Assembly (NCBI GenBank): GCA_036010905.1
Contig: DASCMH010000004.1
Location: forward strand, 62,001 to 126,000
DNA: 64,000 bases
From: SMWD01 sp002729875
GTDB lineage: Bacteria > Pseudomonadota > Gammaproteobacteria > Steroidobacterales > GCA-2729495
Direction: 5' to 3'
The translations under genes and the position numbers were made by a program. The notes beneath the pieces are model-generated. The model ran no database searches. It had not been told where the DNA came from and saw nothing but the letters and a program-made list of their open reading frames with translations. This document shows positions 17,148-26,761 of the stretch, piece by piece (position 1 is the first letter of the stretch; every line of letters begins with the position of its first letter).

Positions 17148-19592
17148 GTGAGCAGCGGCACCAAAACCATCTCCGACCCAGCGAAGACCCTGCAGGCCAC
17201 TAACCTGCCGGTACAGGGCATGACCTGCAGCGCGTGCGCCATGCGTCTTGAAAAAGCGTTGATGCGGGCTACAGGTATCGTGGATGCCGGTGTTAATTTT
17301 GCCCTGGAACGAGCCGATGTTTCGTTCGATACCGACGAAACAGATATCGGCAGCATTGCCGGAGTCATCAGGAAAGCCGGTTTTGACGTCCCGGAAGAAA
17401 CGTTCTCGTTTGGGGTTGACGGCATGACCTGCAGCGCTTGCTCAGGGCGCGTGGAAAAAGCCCTCGCACGCCTGTCCGGCGTTCTTGAGGCCAATGTAAA
17501 TATCGCTATCGAGCGAGCCGACATCCGCACCATCGCCGGCAGCGTCAGCCTTGAGCAGTTGACCAAGGCGGTCCGGGAAGCCGGCTACCAGCCACAAATA
17601 ACCGGGACAGCAGAATTTCAGGACGATGCCGACCAGCAACACCGCGAACGCGAAGAGGCGAAACTCGCCAGAGAAAAACGCATGCTGCTGATCTCGATTG
17701 CATTATCCGCACCGCTCGTCCTGCACATGGCGCTGAAATTCATCGGCATCGAGTTTGAACACCTGCCGGTAGTCGAGGTGCTGCTGGCGACACCGGTCCA
17801 GTTCATCATCGGTGCTCGCTTTTACAAAGCCGCATTCAATGCCTTGCGGGCAGGCTCGGCAAACATGGATGTACTGGTCGTCATGGGCACCACCGCCGCT
17901 TATGCCTATAGCTGGTACCTGATCGCCACGCTGGGTGAAAATGCCACCGGCAAGCTGTACTTCGAGGCATCCGCCGTCATCATTACGCTGGTCCTGCTTG
18001 GCAAGTTCATGGAAGCACGCGCGAAACGCGGCACGACGGCAGCTATTCGCCAGCTAATGGATCTGCGACCGGAAACCGCGCGCGTCAAGCAAGAAGACGG
18101 CAGCAATATCCAATTGTCGATTGGCGAGGTCGTCACCGGTAACATCGTAATCGTCAAACCCGGTGAACGTATCCCGGTCGACGGCGAAGTGCTGGCCGGG
18201 TACAGCGAAGTCGACGAGGCGCTGATCACCGGTGAAAGCCTGCCGGTGCCAAAAACAATCGGTGACACGGTCACAGGCGGCGCCATCAACGGCACCGGCC
18301 TGCTGGAACTCGAGGCCACGAATATCGGTGAGGACTCGACGCTGGCCAAAATTATTCATCTCGTCGAAAATGCACAAGCCGGCAAGGCACCGGTGCAGCG
18401 ACTCGTCGATCGTATCAGCGCCATCTTCGTGCCCATCGTCGTGGTTATTGCGCTGGTTACTTTTATCAGCTGGTACCTGTTCGGCGGCTCATTCGAACCC
18501 GCACTGATTGCCGCAGTCTCCGTCCTGGTAATCGCCTGCCCCTGTGCACTGGGACTGGCCACGCCGACCGCTATCATGACCGGAACCGGCGCGGCAGCAC
18601 GGTCGGGCATCCTGATCAAGGATGTCGAATCGCTGGAACGGGCGCACCGAATCAATGCGATTATTTTCGACAAGACCGGCACGCTGACCGAGGGCAAGCC
18701 GGCGATCTCTCATATACATGCATTCTCCGGCACTGAACAGGATGTATTACGCACGGCCGCGGCCGTACAGCAAGGCAGCGAGCATCCGCTGGCTCGCGCC
18801 ATGCTTGAGCGCGCCGAAGAACTCAAGATATCGCTGCCTGAAGTCACGGAATTTCAGAGCCACACCGGGCTGGGTGTCTCGGCTACGATCGAGAACCAGG
18901 CAGTCGTTTGCGGCAACTTGGAAATGTTACAAGAACGCGGGATCGAGCCGATCGAACCAGAACGCGCGCATGATCTAGAGGCCCAGGCCAACACGGTCGT
19001 CTGGCTTGCCGTGAGCGGACGGGTCATCGGCCTGATAGCGATTGCCGATCTTTTGCGCCCCGAGGCGATCGACGCCGTTGAGGCATTACGCCGACTCGGC
19101 ACGCACACACTGATGTTATCGGGCGATGCCGAACGCGTTGCGGCCCATGTCGGCCGCGAGGTCGGCGTCGATAAAAGCCTCGGCCAGGTCAAACCGGATC
19201 AGAAAGCCCAGGCCGTCGAAGAACTGCGTACTCAAAATTATATCGTCGGCATGATCGGCGACGGCATCAACGATGCGCCGGCGCTGGCTGCCGCCGATGT
19301 CGGCATCGCGATGGGCACCGGGACCGATATTGCAATGGAAACGGCCGGCATCACGCTGATGCGCCCGGATCCGCGACTCGTGGCCGCCGCGATTTCGGCA
19401 AGCCGCGCAACTTTCCGCAAGATCAAGCAGAACCTGTTCTGGGCCTTCGTTTACAACGTCGTCGGTATCCCGCTGGCTGCAGCGGGTATACTGACACCGA
19501 CTCTGGCCGGTGCGGCAATGGCACTGAGCAGCGTCAGCGTCGTCAGCAACTCTTTACTACTACGCAGCTGGCGCCCGAAATTTACAAAATAA
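17148..19592 (+). CDS. copA: Copper-exporting P-type ATPase
   Basis: An 814-residue P1B-type ATPase that pumps Cu(I) out of the cytoplasm. There are two N-terminal metal-binding domains, each with GMTCSAC (about residues 24-30 and 92-98). The membrane metal site is CPC at residues 464-466 (VIACPCALGLATPTA). The phosphorylated aspartate is D508 in DKTGTLTEG, and the hinge is MIGDGINDAPALA. The GTG start has no clear ribosome site, but the first GMTCSAC lies at the expected distance. A CopZ-like chaperone gene follows 16 bp later. The sequence shows no obvious CueR palindrome upstream. Confidence 0.96.
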   Translation: MSSGTKTISDPAKTLQATNLPVQGMTCSACAMRLEKALMRATGIVDAGVNFALERADVSFDTDETDIGSIAGVIRKAGFDVPEETFSFGVDGMTCSACSGRVEKALARLSGVLEANVNIAIERADIRTIAGSVSLEQLTKAVREAGYQPQITGTAEFQDDADQQHREREEAKLAREKRMLLISIALSAPLVLHMALKFIGIEFEHLPVVEVLLATPVQFIIGARFYKAAFNALRAGSANMDVLVVMGTTAAYAYSWYLIATLGENATGKLYFEASAVIITLVLLGKFMEARAKRGTTAAIRQLMDLRPETARVKQEDGSNIQLSIGEVVTGNIVIVKPGERIPVDGEVLAGYSEVDEALITGESLPVPKTIGDTVTGGAINGTGLLELEATNIGEDSTLAKIIHLVENAQAGKAPVQRLVDRISAIFVPIVVVIALVTFISWYLFGGSFEPALIAAVSVLVIACPCALGLATPTAIMTGTGAAARSGILIKDVESLERAHRINAIIFDKTGTLTEGKPAISHIHAFSGTEQDVLRTAAAVQQGSEHPLARAMLERAEELKISLPEVTEFQSHTGLGVSATIENQAVVCGNLEMLQERGIEPIEPERAHDLEAQANTVVWLAVSGRVIGLIAIADLLRPEAIDAVEALRRLGTHTLMLSGDAERVAAHVGREVGVDKSLGQVKPDQKAQAVEELRTQNYIVGMIGDGINDAPALAAADVGIAMGTGTDIAMETAGITLMRPDPRLVAAAISASRATFRKIKQNLFWAFVYNVVGIPLAAAGILTPTLAGAAMALSSVSVVSNSLLLRSWRPKFTK

Positions 19593-19608
19593 AATGGAGC
19601 AAACAGCA

Positions 19609-19818
19609 ATGAAAACAGCAACCATTAAAGTCAAAGGCATGACCTGCGGCGGGTGCGTCAAGAGCATCGAGAACGCGCTCTACGAACAGACCGGCATACA
19701 AAAGGTCGCGGCCGACCTGGATGCGGGTACGGTCGCCGTTGATTTCGATGTCAACGTAATCCAGACGGCTGCCATCGAACAGGCCATCGAAAAAGCCGGA
19801 TTCGACATCGCCGCCTGA
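19609..19818 (+). CDS. copZ: Heavy-metal-associated copper chaperone
   Basis: A 69-residue HMA domain protein with the metal site GMTCGGC at residues ~10-16 and the usual beta-alpha-beta-beta-alpha-beta pattern. It is expected to hand Cu(I) to the ATPase encoded just upstream. I used the ATG at 19609 because GGAG lies 8 bp before it; an ATG at 19594 would have no ribosome site and add five residues. The GG in place of the usual SA between the cysteines is a mild variation. Confidence 0.92.
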   Translation: MKTATIKVKGMTCGGCVKSIENALYEQTGIQKVAADLDAGTVAVDFDVNVIQTAAIEQAIEKAGFDIAA

Positions 19819-19831
19819 TCGCAGAACACAA

Positions 19832-21178
19832 TTAAAGCTGATAACCGGCATCATCTCGCGACGGGATATGCCCCGGCGACTTGATGCGGACGATGATCGC
19901 CAGGACCATGACGACCGCATTCAGCACGCCGATCAGCACAAACGGTGCAGCCGGACCAACCGAATCGAACAGGCGTCCACCAAGACCGGAGGCAAAGAAA
20001 ATTCCGATCGCACCACACATGTTGAACGCACCAACGACCGACCCCCTGCTCAGGCGCGGTGCCTCAGCGCTGATCAGTGCCGTCGCCCCGAAGAATGCGC
20101 TGATCTGACCGACGCCGAGCAACAGGAACCAAGGTATCGCGGCCGACTCCAGCGGCTTATCGACGAACCACATCGCACTGTATCCGATCGCAGCCAGCGC
20201 CATACAGATAATCAGGCCCGTGACGCGGTTGATGCGGTCCATGAACAATCCGAGCACACCGAGCCAGATCAGCGCCGCGGCCGAAGCCAACCCAAACAGC
20301 CCGGCACCCCGGCCCGCCGCGATGGCGGGGTCCAACCCCTTTTCAACGCCGGCGACAGTGCCCCATAAAACAACAAACGTACCAAGAATCACCAGATCAC
20401 TGCGCGCAACAAAAGCGCCCGAATAGGCCAGCGCTATGCGCGGATTCCTGACGGCCTCGGAAAATCCACTGGCAATTAGCTGTTTCACCGTTAACCGTTC
20501 TTCACGCTCGACAGGCGCGCCTTTCTTCAAACCGAACAGGTACACGATCGAAGACAGCGCACAAACAGCAAACACGATCACGTGAACGATCCGGGTTGCA
20601 GTGATGGCGTTATAACCCGCATCAACGAGCGCGGGCGGCACGAAACGTCCGAACAGAACGGTCACGCAGATCACGCCGAGACCGTTGAACACACCGCTCA
20701 ATGCAACAAGCTTGCCGCGCGAACGGTCCTGCGGGTAATCAGTGAGAATCGTCTGCAACATCCCCGTCGATGCGCCAAGACCGGCGGCATAGACGGCTCG
20801 GTAAATAATCAGGTGTGTTATGGATTCGGCAAACGGGTACAACAGGTAACCGATACCCATGACGAACATGCCGATCGCAAACAACTCGCGACGCCCGATA
20901 CGATCGGCGAGGACGCCGACAAAACCGAAAATCAGCAACTGCACGATTTCGGTCACGATCACGAGATCACCGCTGATCGTCCCCTGCTCACCGACCGGCA
21001 TGCCGAAATTGGCATTCAGCACGAGGGCCGTGCCCGTCGAGATGAAGGTCAGAAATCCGATCGTCGCGAATGCGGAATAACAGAAGATGACCGCGTTCAG
21101 GCGTGTGATGCCGGGCAGAAACCAAACGAACAGAAAACGCCGACCTTCCTGCTCCGACGCTTTCGAGTCCGTTTTCAT
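19832..21178 (-). CDS. MFS transporter, paralogue 1
   Basis: A 448-residue major facilitator with about 12 hydrophobic segments. The loop 2-3 signature is GVLADRIGRRELFAIGM. The block VGEQGTISGDLVIVTEIVQLL and the DYPQDRSRGKLVALSGVFNGLGV stretch recur in the two other MFS proteins of this cluster, so they are paralogues. It is convergent with copZ. The substrate is unknown; small organic acids or drug-like compounds are both possible. Confidence 0.9.
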   Translation of the reverse strand: MKTDSKASEQEGRRFLFVWFLPGITRLNAVIFCYSAFATIGFLTFISTGTALVLNANFGMPVGEQGTISGDLVIVTEIVQLLIFGFVGVLADRIGRRELFAIGMFVMGIGYLLYPFAESITHLIIYRAVYAAGLGASTGMLQTILTDYPQDRSRGKLVALSGVFNGLGVICVTVLFGRFVPPALVDAGYNAITATRIVHVIVFAVCALSSIVYLFGLKKGAPVEREERLTVKQLIASGFSEAVRNPRIALAYSGAFVARSDLVILGTFVVLWGTVAGVEKGLDPAIAAGRGAGLFGLASAAALIWLGVLGLFMDRINRVTGLIICMALAAIGYSAMWFVDKPLESAAIPWFLLLGVGQISAFFGATALISAEAPRLSRGSVVGAFNMCGAIGIFFASGLGGRLFDSVGPAAPFVLIGVLNAVVMVLAIIVRIKSPGHIPSRDDAGYQL

Positions 21179-21194
21179 GATAGGTGATCGCTCG

Positions 21195-22547
21195 CTAGTT
21201 TAATTCCGGATCTGTGCCACGCCGCACGGCGAGACCCGGAGATTTGATCCGTACGATAAGCGCAAACAGCGCAACGAAGCCGTTCATGATGCCGATCAGC
21301 ACAAAGGGTGCGGCCGGCGCAATCGAATCGAACAGCATGCCGCCGAACCATGAAGAGACGAGGATGCCAATCGCGCCGGCGGTATTGAAGACGCCGACGA
21401 CGGCGCCGCGCTGCAATGCCGGGGCTTCCTGGCCGATCAGGGTTTGTGCACCGAGAAAGGCGCTGATCTGTCCCACGCCGAGAAAAACAAAAAAGGGCCA
21501 GACCGAACCGAGATCCAGGGGATTGTCGACAAACCCGATGAACAGGTACCCCAGCGCAGCGAGTGTCATGCAAAGAATCATCGTCGTCACGCGGTTGAAA
21601 CGATCCATGATCATCGCCATGAACGGAATCCACGCCAGGGCTGCGGACGTTGCGATCACGAATATCATGCGCCCTTTCGACACAGCCTCTGACGGATCAA
21701 TACCCTGATCAATGGCCGCCGTGGCGCCCCACAGGATCGAAAAAGTTCCGAGAATCACGAGGTCACCGCGGGCGACAAATGCGGCCGCATAGGCCAGCGC
21801 AATGCGGGGATTTTTTGCCGCCCGGAGACCACTGGAGGCGAGCCGGGACAGCGGTAACTGCTTTTCGTGTTTGACCGGAACGCCTTTCTTCAATCCGAAC
21901 CAAGCCACCAGCGCACTAAAAACGCAACAGCCAAAGGTCGTGTAGTGCGTGTAGAGGGACGCTTTCACTTCATCATATCCAGCCTGGACCAGGAACTCTG
22001 GCAGTCCGCCGAGGATTGCGACGACTGCAATCACGCCCAGGCCGTTGAAAACGCCGCCAAATGCAACAAATTTTCCGCGCGATTCTTCCTGCGGGTAATC
22101 GGTCGTGACCGTCGCGAGCATACCGGTCGCGGTCCCAAGACCGATAGCATATAAAATGCGATAAATGGTCAGTTCGGACACCGATTCGGCAAACGGATAG
22201 AACACATAGGACAAACCCATGACGAGCATGCCGATAGCCAGCAACTGACTGCGGCCAATCCGGTCGGCCATCACGCCCACGACAGCGAACAACAATATCT
22301 GGGTGATCTCAGTCACAAAAACAAGTTGCCCGGAGATCGTCCCCTGCTGATCTGTCGGTATTTGTAAATGTGTATTCAGGACCAGCGTCGTCGCGACACT
22401 GATAAACGTCAGCAAACCAATCGTCGAAAAGGCGCTATAGACGAACGAATAAAAATTACCCCGCGAAATACCGGGCGCCAGTTCCAGGAAACCAATCTTG
22501 ATACCAGGAGCAGACGAATAGTTTTGTTCACTCATGTGTTCTGACAT
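21195..22547 (-). CDS. MFS transporter, paralogue 2
   Basis: A major facilitator of about 450 residues with 12 predicted membrane segments. It is clearly related to its downstream neighbour: IPTDQQGTISGQLVFVTEITQILLF, GVMADRIGRSQLLAIGM and TDYPQEESRGKFVAFGGVFNGLGV. I favour the ATG at 22547, which has GGAGG 11 bp upstream; 22565 and 22538 are alternatives. The 16-bp gap to paralogue 1 indicates co-transcription. The pair looks like a tandem duplication. Confidence 0.88.
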   Translation of the reverse strand: MSEHMSEQNYSSAPGIKIGFLELAPGISRGNFYSFVYSAFSTIGLLTFISVATTLVLNTHLQIPTDQQGTISGQLVFVTEITQILLFAVVGVMADRIGRSQLLAIGMLVMGLSYVFYPFAESVSELTIYRILYAIGLGTATGMLATVTTDYPQEESRGKFVAFGGVFNGLGVIAVVAILGGLPEFLVQAGYDEVKASLYTHYTTFGCCVFSALVAWFGLKKGVPVKHEKQLPLSRLASSGLRAAKNPRIALAYAAAFVARGDLVILGTFSILWGATAAIDQGIDPSEAVSKGRMIFVIATSAALAWIPFMAMIMDRFNRVTTMILCMTLAALGYLFIGFVDNPLDLGSVWPFFVFLGVGQISAFLGAQTLIGQEAPALQRGAVVGVFNTAGAIGILVSSWFGGMLFDSIAPAAPFVLIGIMNGFVALFALIVRIKSPGLAVRRGTDPELN

Positions 22548-22607
22548 ATAAACAAGAGCCTCCATAACCCATGTTCAACGCAAAGCCTTTAAAAACGATA
22601 CGGAAGA

Positions 22608-24059
22608 TTAAATAATATGAACAGCTTTTACCCGGGTATAACTCAAGACTTCTTCAAGACATTCTTCCCGACCCAGACCGCTGTTTTTCCAACCGCCAAA
22701 TCCGGTCCCCATATAATGCCTGCCTGAGCCGTTGACCCAGACAAGGCCAGACTGCAGAGCACGCACCGTGCTCATTGCCGCCTTCAGATCATTCGTCCAT
22801 ACCGCTGCGGTCAGACCAAGATCGAGTTCATTCGCCATCGCAATAGCCTCGTCGACCGTCTGCCATTTCAGGACAGACAGCACCGGACCGAATATTTCTT
22901 CCCGTGCAACCCGCATATCCATTGTAACGTCACCGAACACGGTCGGCTCAACCCAAAAACCGCGCTCGAACGTTTTACCGGCAGGCTGTCCGCCACCGGC
23001 GATCACGGTTGCGCCCTGCTCTTTTGCCGAGGCAATGATATCGAGAATTCGCCGGTAATGCGGCTCGGAGTTGACCGGCCCCATCCCGGATTCAGGATCC
23101 TGCGGATCGCCGACCTGAATCGAGGACACCTTGGCCCTGACCCGTTCAACGACATCATCATAAAGCGATTCATGCAGCATCAACCGACTCGTTGAACCGC
23201 ACGACTGGCCCGACCACGAAAAATTCATGCCATTGACGGCCGCCGTGGCAATTTCTTCCGGATCCGAGTCCGGGAATGCGATGAATGGATTTTTACCACC
23301 GAGTTCAAGCGTAACGTGCTTGATGGCGGTTTCCGCAGCCGCGCGCTGGATCGCCATCCCGGTGCCAACCGAGCCGGTAAAACCGATGCGCGGTACGTCC
23401 GGGTGACGAACAAGCGCATCACCGACAACGGCGCCATGACCCGAGACAAAATTAACCAGGCCCGGCGGCAGAATCTGTGCACAGATTTCGGCCATGATGC
23501 TGGTCGACAACGGACTCTGATCCGGTGACTTCAATACCACGCCATTACCGGCAATCAAAGGCGCACCAAGATGTGCAGCCGAAAATAGAAACGGATGATT
23601 AAAAGGCACAATCCTGCCGACCACGCCGTAAGGCTCACGCATCGTAAAATGAATCTTATCTGGTGTTGCGGGTACACTTTCACCCTTGATCTCAATACCG
23701 AGGCCGGCGACAAATTCGATATAGTCCGCAGCCAACCCATGATGACCCGCCATGCAGCCAATCGTGTTTCCGGTATCAGCCACTTCAAGCGGCAACACAT
23801 CGGTGCGTGCGCGCACTGCTTCAGCCAGTTTGCGTAACAGGCGACCGCGCTCAAACACGTGCAAAGCCGCCCATTCCGGCTGCGCCTGTTTTGCCGCAGC
23901 AACTGCCCGGGCGACATCACTGACGGTACCGGCCGGCACCCTGCCATGCACCTCCCCGGTCGCCGGGTTGACGGAATCCATCCACTCGCCGCTATCGCTG
24001 GCGACAAATTCACCACCGATATGCATCAGGCAATCACCATAATTTTTGGTTATGGACAT
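22608..24059 (-). CDS. Aldehyde dehydrogenase, NAD(P)-dependent
   Basis: A 483-residue aldehyde dehydrogenase. The general base is in LELGGKNPFI and the catalytic cysteine in WSGQSCGSTSRL. FTGSVGTGMAIQ is the cofactor loop and EEIFGPVLSV the conserved C-terminal block. Members oxidise aldehydes to acids; the position of Gly after the cysteine and the lack of a signature loop do not define the substrate. It sits between MFS paralogues 2 and 3 on one strand, so these may be one uptake-and-oxidation unit. Confidence 0.92.
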   Translation of the reverse strand: MSITKNYGDCLMHIGGEFVASDSGEWMDSVNPATGEVHGRVPAGTVSDVARAVAAAKQAQPEWAALHVFERGRLLRKLAEAVRARTDVLPLEVADTGNTIGCMAGHHGLAADYIEFVAGLGIEIKGESVPATPDKIHFTMREPYGVVGRIVPFNHPFLFSAAHLGAPLIAGNGVVLKSPDQSPLSTSIMAEICAQILPPGLVNFVSGHGAVVGDALVRHPDVPRIGFTGSVGTGMAIQRAAAETAIKHVTLELGGKNPFIAFPDSDPEEIATAAVNGMNFSWSGQSCGSTSRLMLHESLYDDVVERVRAKVSSIQVGDPQDPESGMGPVNSEPHYRRILDIIASAKEQGATVIAGGGQPAGKTFERGFWVEPTVFGDVTMDMRVAREEIFGPVLSVLKWQTVDEAIAMANELDLGLTAAVWTNDLKAAMSTVRALQSGLVWVNGSGRHYMGTGFGGWKNSGLGREECLEEVLSYTRVKAVHII

Positions 24060-24193
24060 TCTATTAGTAAGTCTTGATCAAACAGGTCATAACTGTAGGC
24101 AACACGTCGAGGAGAAGGAAGTATTCAGTAACGCTGCTTTAAACTTCGACCACCGAGCGGTATCAAACCAGTAGTGCGGTAATTTTGGAGTTA

Positions 24194-25531
24194 TCAGACC
24201 GATACCGGTTTATTACGGTTACGTTCCATCATCAGGTACAGGGCCCATAACAACAAAAGAACGTTTGCACTGGCGACAAACAAAAACGGACCGACCTTCG
24301 CGACATTATCAAACAGATAGCCACCGACCTGGGCGACAATCAGAATTCCCAGGGCCCCGCACCAGCTCCACATGCCGAGCACGGCGCCCCGGCCACGTTC
24401 CGGCGCTTCCTTGCCGATCAGCGAAGTCGCCGACAGATTCGCGAACATCTCGGCAGCACCGATCAATGCGGCGCAGATGTACATCGCGTTGCCAAGCGGT
24501 TCGTCGAGAAACCAGAGCGAACCATAGCTAATGCCCGCGATGGCCATCGCTATTGCTATTCCCAGCACCCGGTCGATACGATCGAGCAACCAGCCGGCCA
24601 GCGGCGCGACCGGCAGGCTGACGGCCTGCACAAATGCATAGAAAGTTCCCGCCTTGCCAATCGCCTCGGCCGTCGTCAGGCCCTGATCGACGCCGACCTG
24701 GAACAGCCACAGCGAGAAAAAAGTGCTCATGACCGACAGGTCGCCGCGCGAGACACCCGCCGCGGCATAGGCCAGCGCGATACGCGGATTTTTTGCGGCT
24801 TTCAGGCCGACCCGGAACGTCGTCAGCAACTTATCGCGCTTCTCGAGCTGCTGCGGCGCGCCGGGTTTCAGAAAAAGAAACAGCACGGTGGCCACGATCA
24901 GCGTGACGCCGGCCATGATCCAGAACCAGTAAATGCCGGCCGTTTTCGGATCGATACCCATTCCCTGAAAGCGATACGGCATATCCTTCATGACCAGTAT
25001 GAGTACGACCAGACCGAGTCCGTTGAACATGAAACAGGTCGCCAGCATCTTCGCCCGGCACTGCTCCTGTGGGTAATCATTTGCGACCGTCGGCAGCATG
25101 ACGATATTGCCCGCGCAACCGGCGGCAAACAGGGGCCGGAACAAATAGAGCATCAGCAACGAAGCAGCCAGGGGATAAATCACATACGCAAACGACATCA
25201 GGATGAATGCAGACACGTACAGCGGCTTGCGTCCCCACTTGTCCGACATTGCGCCGATCGGCCCGAGCAGGCAAAGCAGAACAATCTCCTGAATAATGGT
25301 CAGATTGCCCGCGACACTGCCCTGCTCGTCCAGCGGAACACCGATGACCTCGGTCAGCAGATAGCCCGAGCTGGAATTGATGAAGCTCATCGACGCAATA
25401 CCGAAGAACGACGCAAAAAACAATGCAAAGAGGTGTTTCGGACGAATGCCGGGGTTCATCGTCAGCGGACCGAAACGCAACCCACCGGGCTCGACCACTC
25501 TTTCTTCAGTCTGATTATCTGCTGCGGACAT
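24194..25531 (-). CDS. MFS transporter, paralogue 3
   Basis: A 12-segment major facilitator of about 445 residues. It shares PLDEQGSVAGNLTIIQEIVLL, GAMSDKWGRKPLYVSAF and NDYPQEQCRAKMLATCFMFNGLGL with the other two MFS proteins here, but is the most divergent of the three. The ATG at 25531 is the likely start, because upstream codons to 25597 encode a non-hydrophobic tail not seen in the paralogues. The substrate is unknown. Confidence 0.88.
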   Translation of the reverse strand: MSAADNQTEERVVEPGGLRFGPLTMNPGIRPKHLFALFFASFFGIASMSFINSSSGYLLTEVIGVPLDEQGSVAGNLTIIQEIVLLCLLGPIGAMSDKWGRKPLYVSAFILMSFAYVIYPLAASLLMLYLFRPLFAAGCAGNIVMLPTVANDYPQEQCRAKMLATCFMFNGLGLVVLILVMKDMPYRFQGMGIDPKTAGIYWFWIMAGVTLIVATVLFLFLKPGAPQQLEKRDKLLTTFRVGLKAAKNPRIALAYAAAGVSRGDLSVMSTFFSLWLFQVGVDQGLTTAEAIGKAGTFYAFVQAVSLPVAPLAGWLLDRIDRVLGIAIAMAIAGISYGSLWFLDEPLGNAMYICAALIGAAEMFANLSATSLIGKEAPERGRGAVLGMWSWCGALGILIVAQVGGYLFDNVAKVGPFLFVASANVLLLLWALYLMMERNRNKPVSV

Positions 25532-25708
25532 AACTTGTTTAAAAAGGCAAATGACAGCTTTCGGATGGTGGCGATAGCGACCACCGCTTACAAACAATGT
25601 GTACCCAACGACCGTACAGTGAGCCGTTTTTTTGCGAATCCGGCCAATCCGTGCGACAGTCTGTAGTACACCATAGATAAATTCCGATACCAGTAGAATA
25701 GAAAAACC

Positions 25709-26749
25709 ATGAAAATTATGAAAATTGCACTATTTTTCATCATTGTCATCATTGCCGTCTCCGTAAGCGGTATTTTCGGCTACCTGAGATTCGGTCTGCC
25801 CCCCGCGCATTTTGCCGGGCAGTGCGAGACTCTAAACCTTAACGAAAGCGCTGAAGATATGCAGATCGACCGCGAACGCGGTATCGCCTACCTGTCACTT
25901 ATTGACCGCATGGCACTGGCCAAAAAAGAACCCGCTCAGGGCTGGATAGGTCGCCTGGATCTGAATTCCGGTTCGCGTACGATTGAGCCTGCCCTGATCG
26001 ACCCGCCGGGACACTTTCGACCGCACGGCCTGAGCCTGTTCATCGATGCCAACGGTCAACGCACCATGGCTGTCATTAACCACCCGGTCAACCGCGGCGA
26101 AGAGGCAGAACACGTGGTGTTGTTCAGAGAGGAGCAACCGGGCAGGTTTCGATATCTACGAACATTTACCGATGATTTAATCGCCAGGCCGAATGACCTT
26201 GTCGCGGTAGGCCCAGAACAGTATTACATCGCCAACGACAGTCCACCGAACAGCGGCGAGACGACCAGGCTCGTTTACGTCGACGCCGACAACGCCCGGG
26301 TCGTAATGGACGGCATCCGTTCCGGCGGAGGTATCAACATGTCACTTGACGGCAACTTTATTTACGTCGCCGAGACTCAGGGTGAGACAATCCACGTACT
26401 CAAGCGCGACCCGACTGACGGAACGGTCGAATCCGTCAAGGAAATCGCCATCGGCACGGCACCGGATAATATCGACGTCGCCGAGGACGGCAGCCTTTGG
26501 ATCGGCGCACACTCGAGTCTGTTTGGCCTGATCATGCATTTCATCGCCGGTACTGATGCTCCGTCACAGGTACTGCGTGTTGATCTGGACAGTAAAACCG
26601 GAACAAATATCAAAGAAATCTATTACAACCGGGGCGACGAAATCTCGGCCAGCAGCGTCGGACTGACTTACGGCAACAAACTCCTGATTGGCTCCATCAC
26701 GGCACACAAGATCCTGATCTGCGAAATGGATGATGCCTGGCGGCCATAG
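25709..26749 (+). CDS. Paraoxonase/arylesterase-like beta-propeller protein
   Basis: A 346-residue protein with an N-terminal membrane anchor or uncleaved signal (residues ~4-26), similar to serum paraoxonases. Key blocks are FRPHGLSLFID with AVINHPVNRGEEAEHVVLF, and PNDLVAVGPEQYYIANDSPP, which carries the calcium-binding Asn/Asp residues of the PON active site. PON enzymes are lactonases and esterases. It is divergent from the MFS genes. It may act on lactones in the envelope; this is inferred from family alone. Confidence 0.82.
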   Translation: MKIMKIALFFIIVIIAVSVSGIFGYLRFGLPPAHFAGQCETLNLNESAEDMQIDRERGIAYLSLIDRMALAKKEPAQGWIGRLDLNSGSRTIEPALIDPPGHFRPHGLSLFIDANGQRTMAVINHPVNRGEEAEHVVLFREEQPGRFRYLRTFTDDLIARPNDLVAVGPEQYYIANDSPPNSGETTRLVYVDADNARVVMDGIRSGGGINMSLDGNFIYVAETQGETIHVLKRDPTDGTVESVKEIAIGTAPDNIDVAEDGSLWIGAHSSLFGLIMHFIAGTDAPSQVLRVDLDSKTGTNIKEIYYNRGDEISASSVGLTYGNKLLIGSITAHKILICEMDDAWRP

Positions 26750-26761
26750 ATTTATAGCAGC

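Noticed and set aside
20582..21187. 201-codon plus-strand frame opposite the first MFS gene
   Set aside because: It is a hydrophilic antisense shadow of a clear membrane transporter, with no domain of its own.
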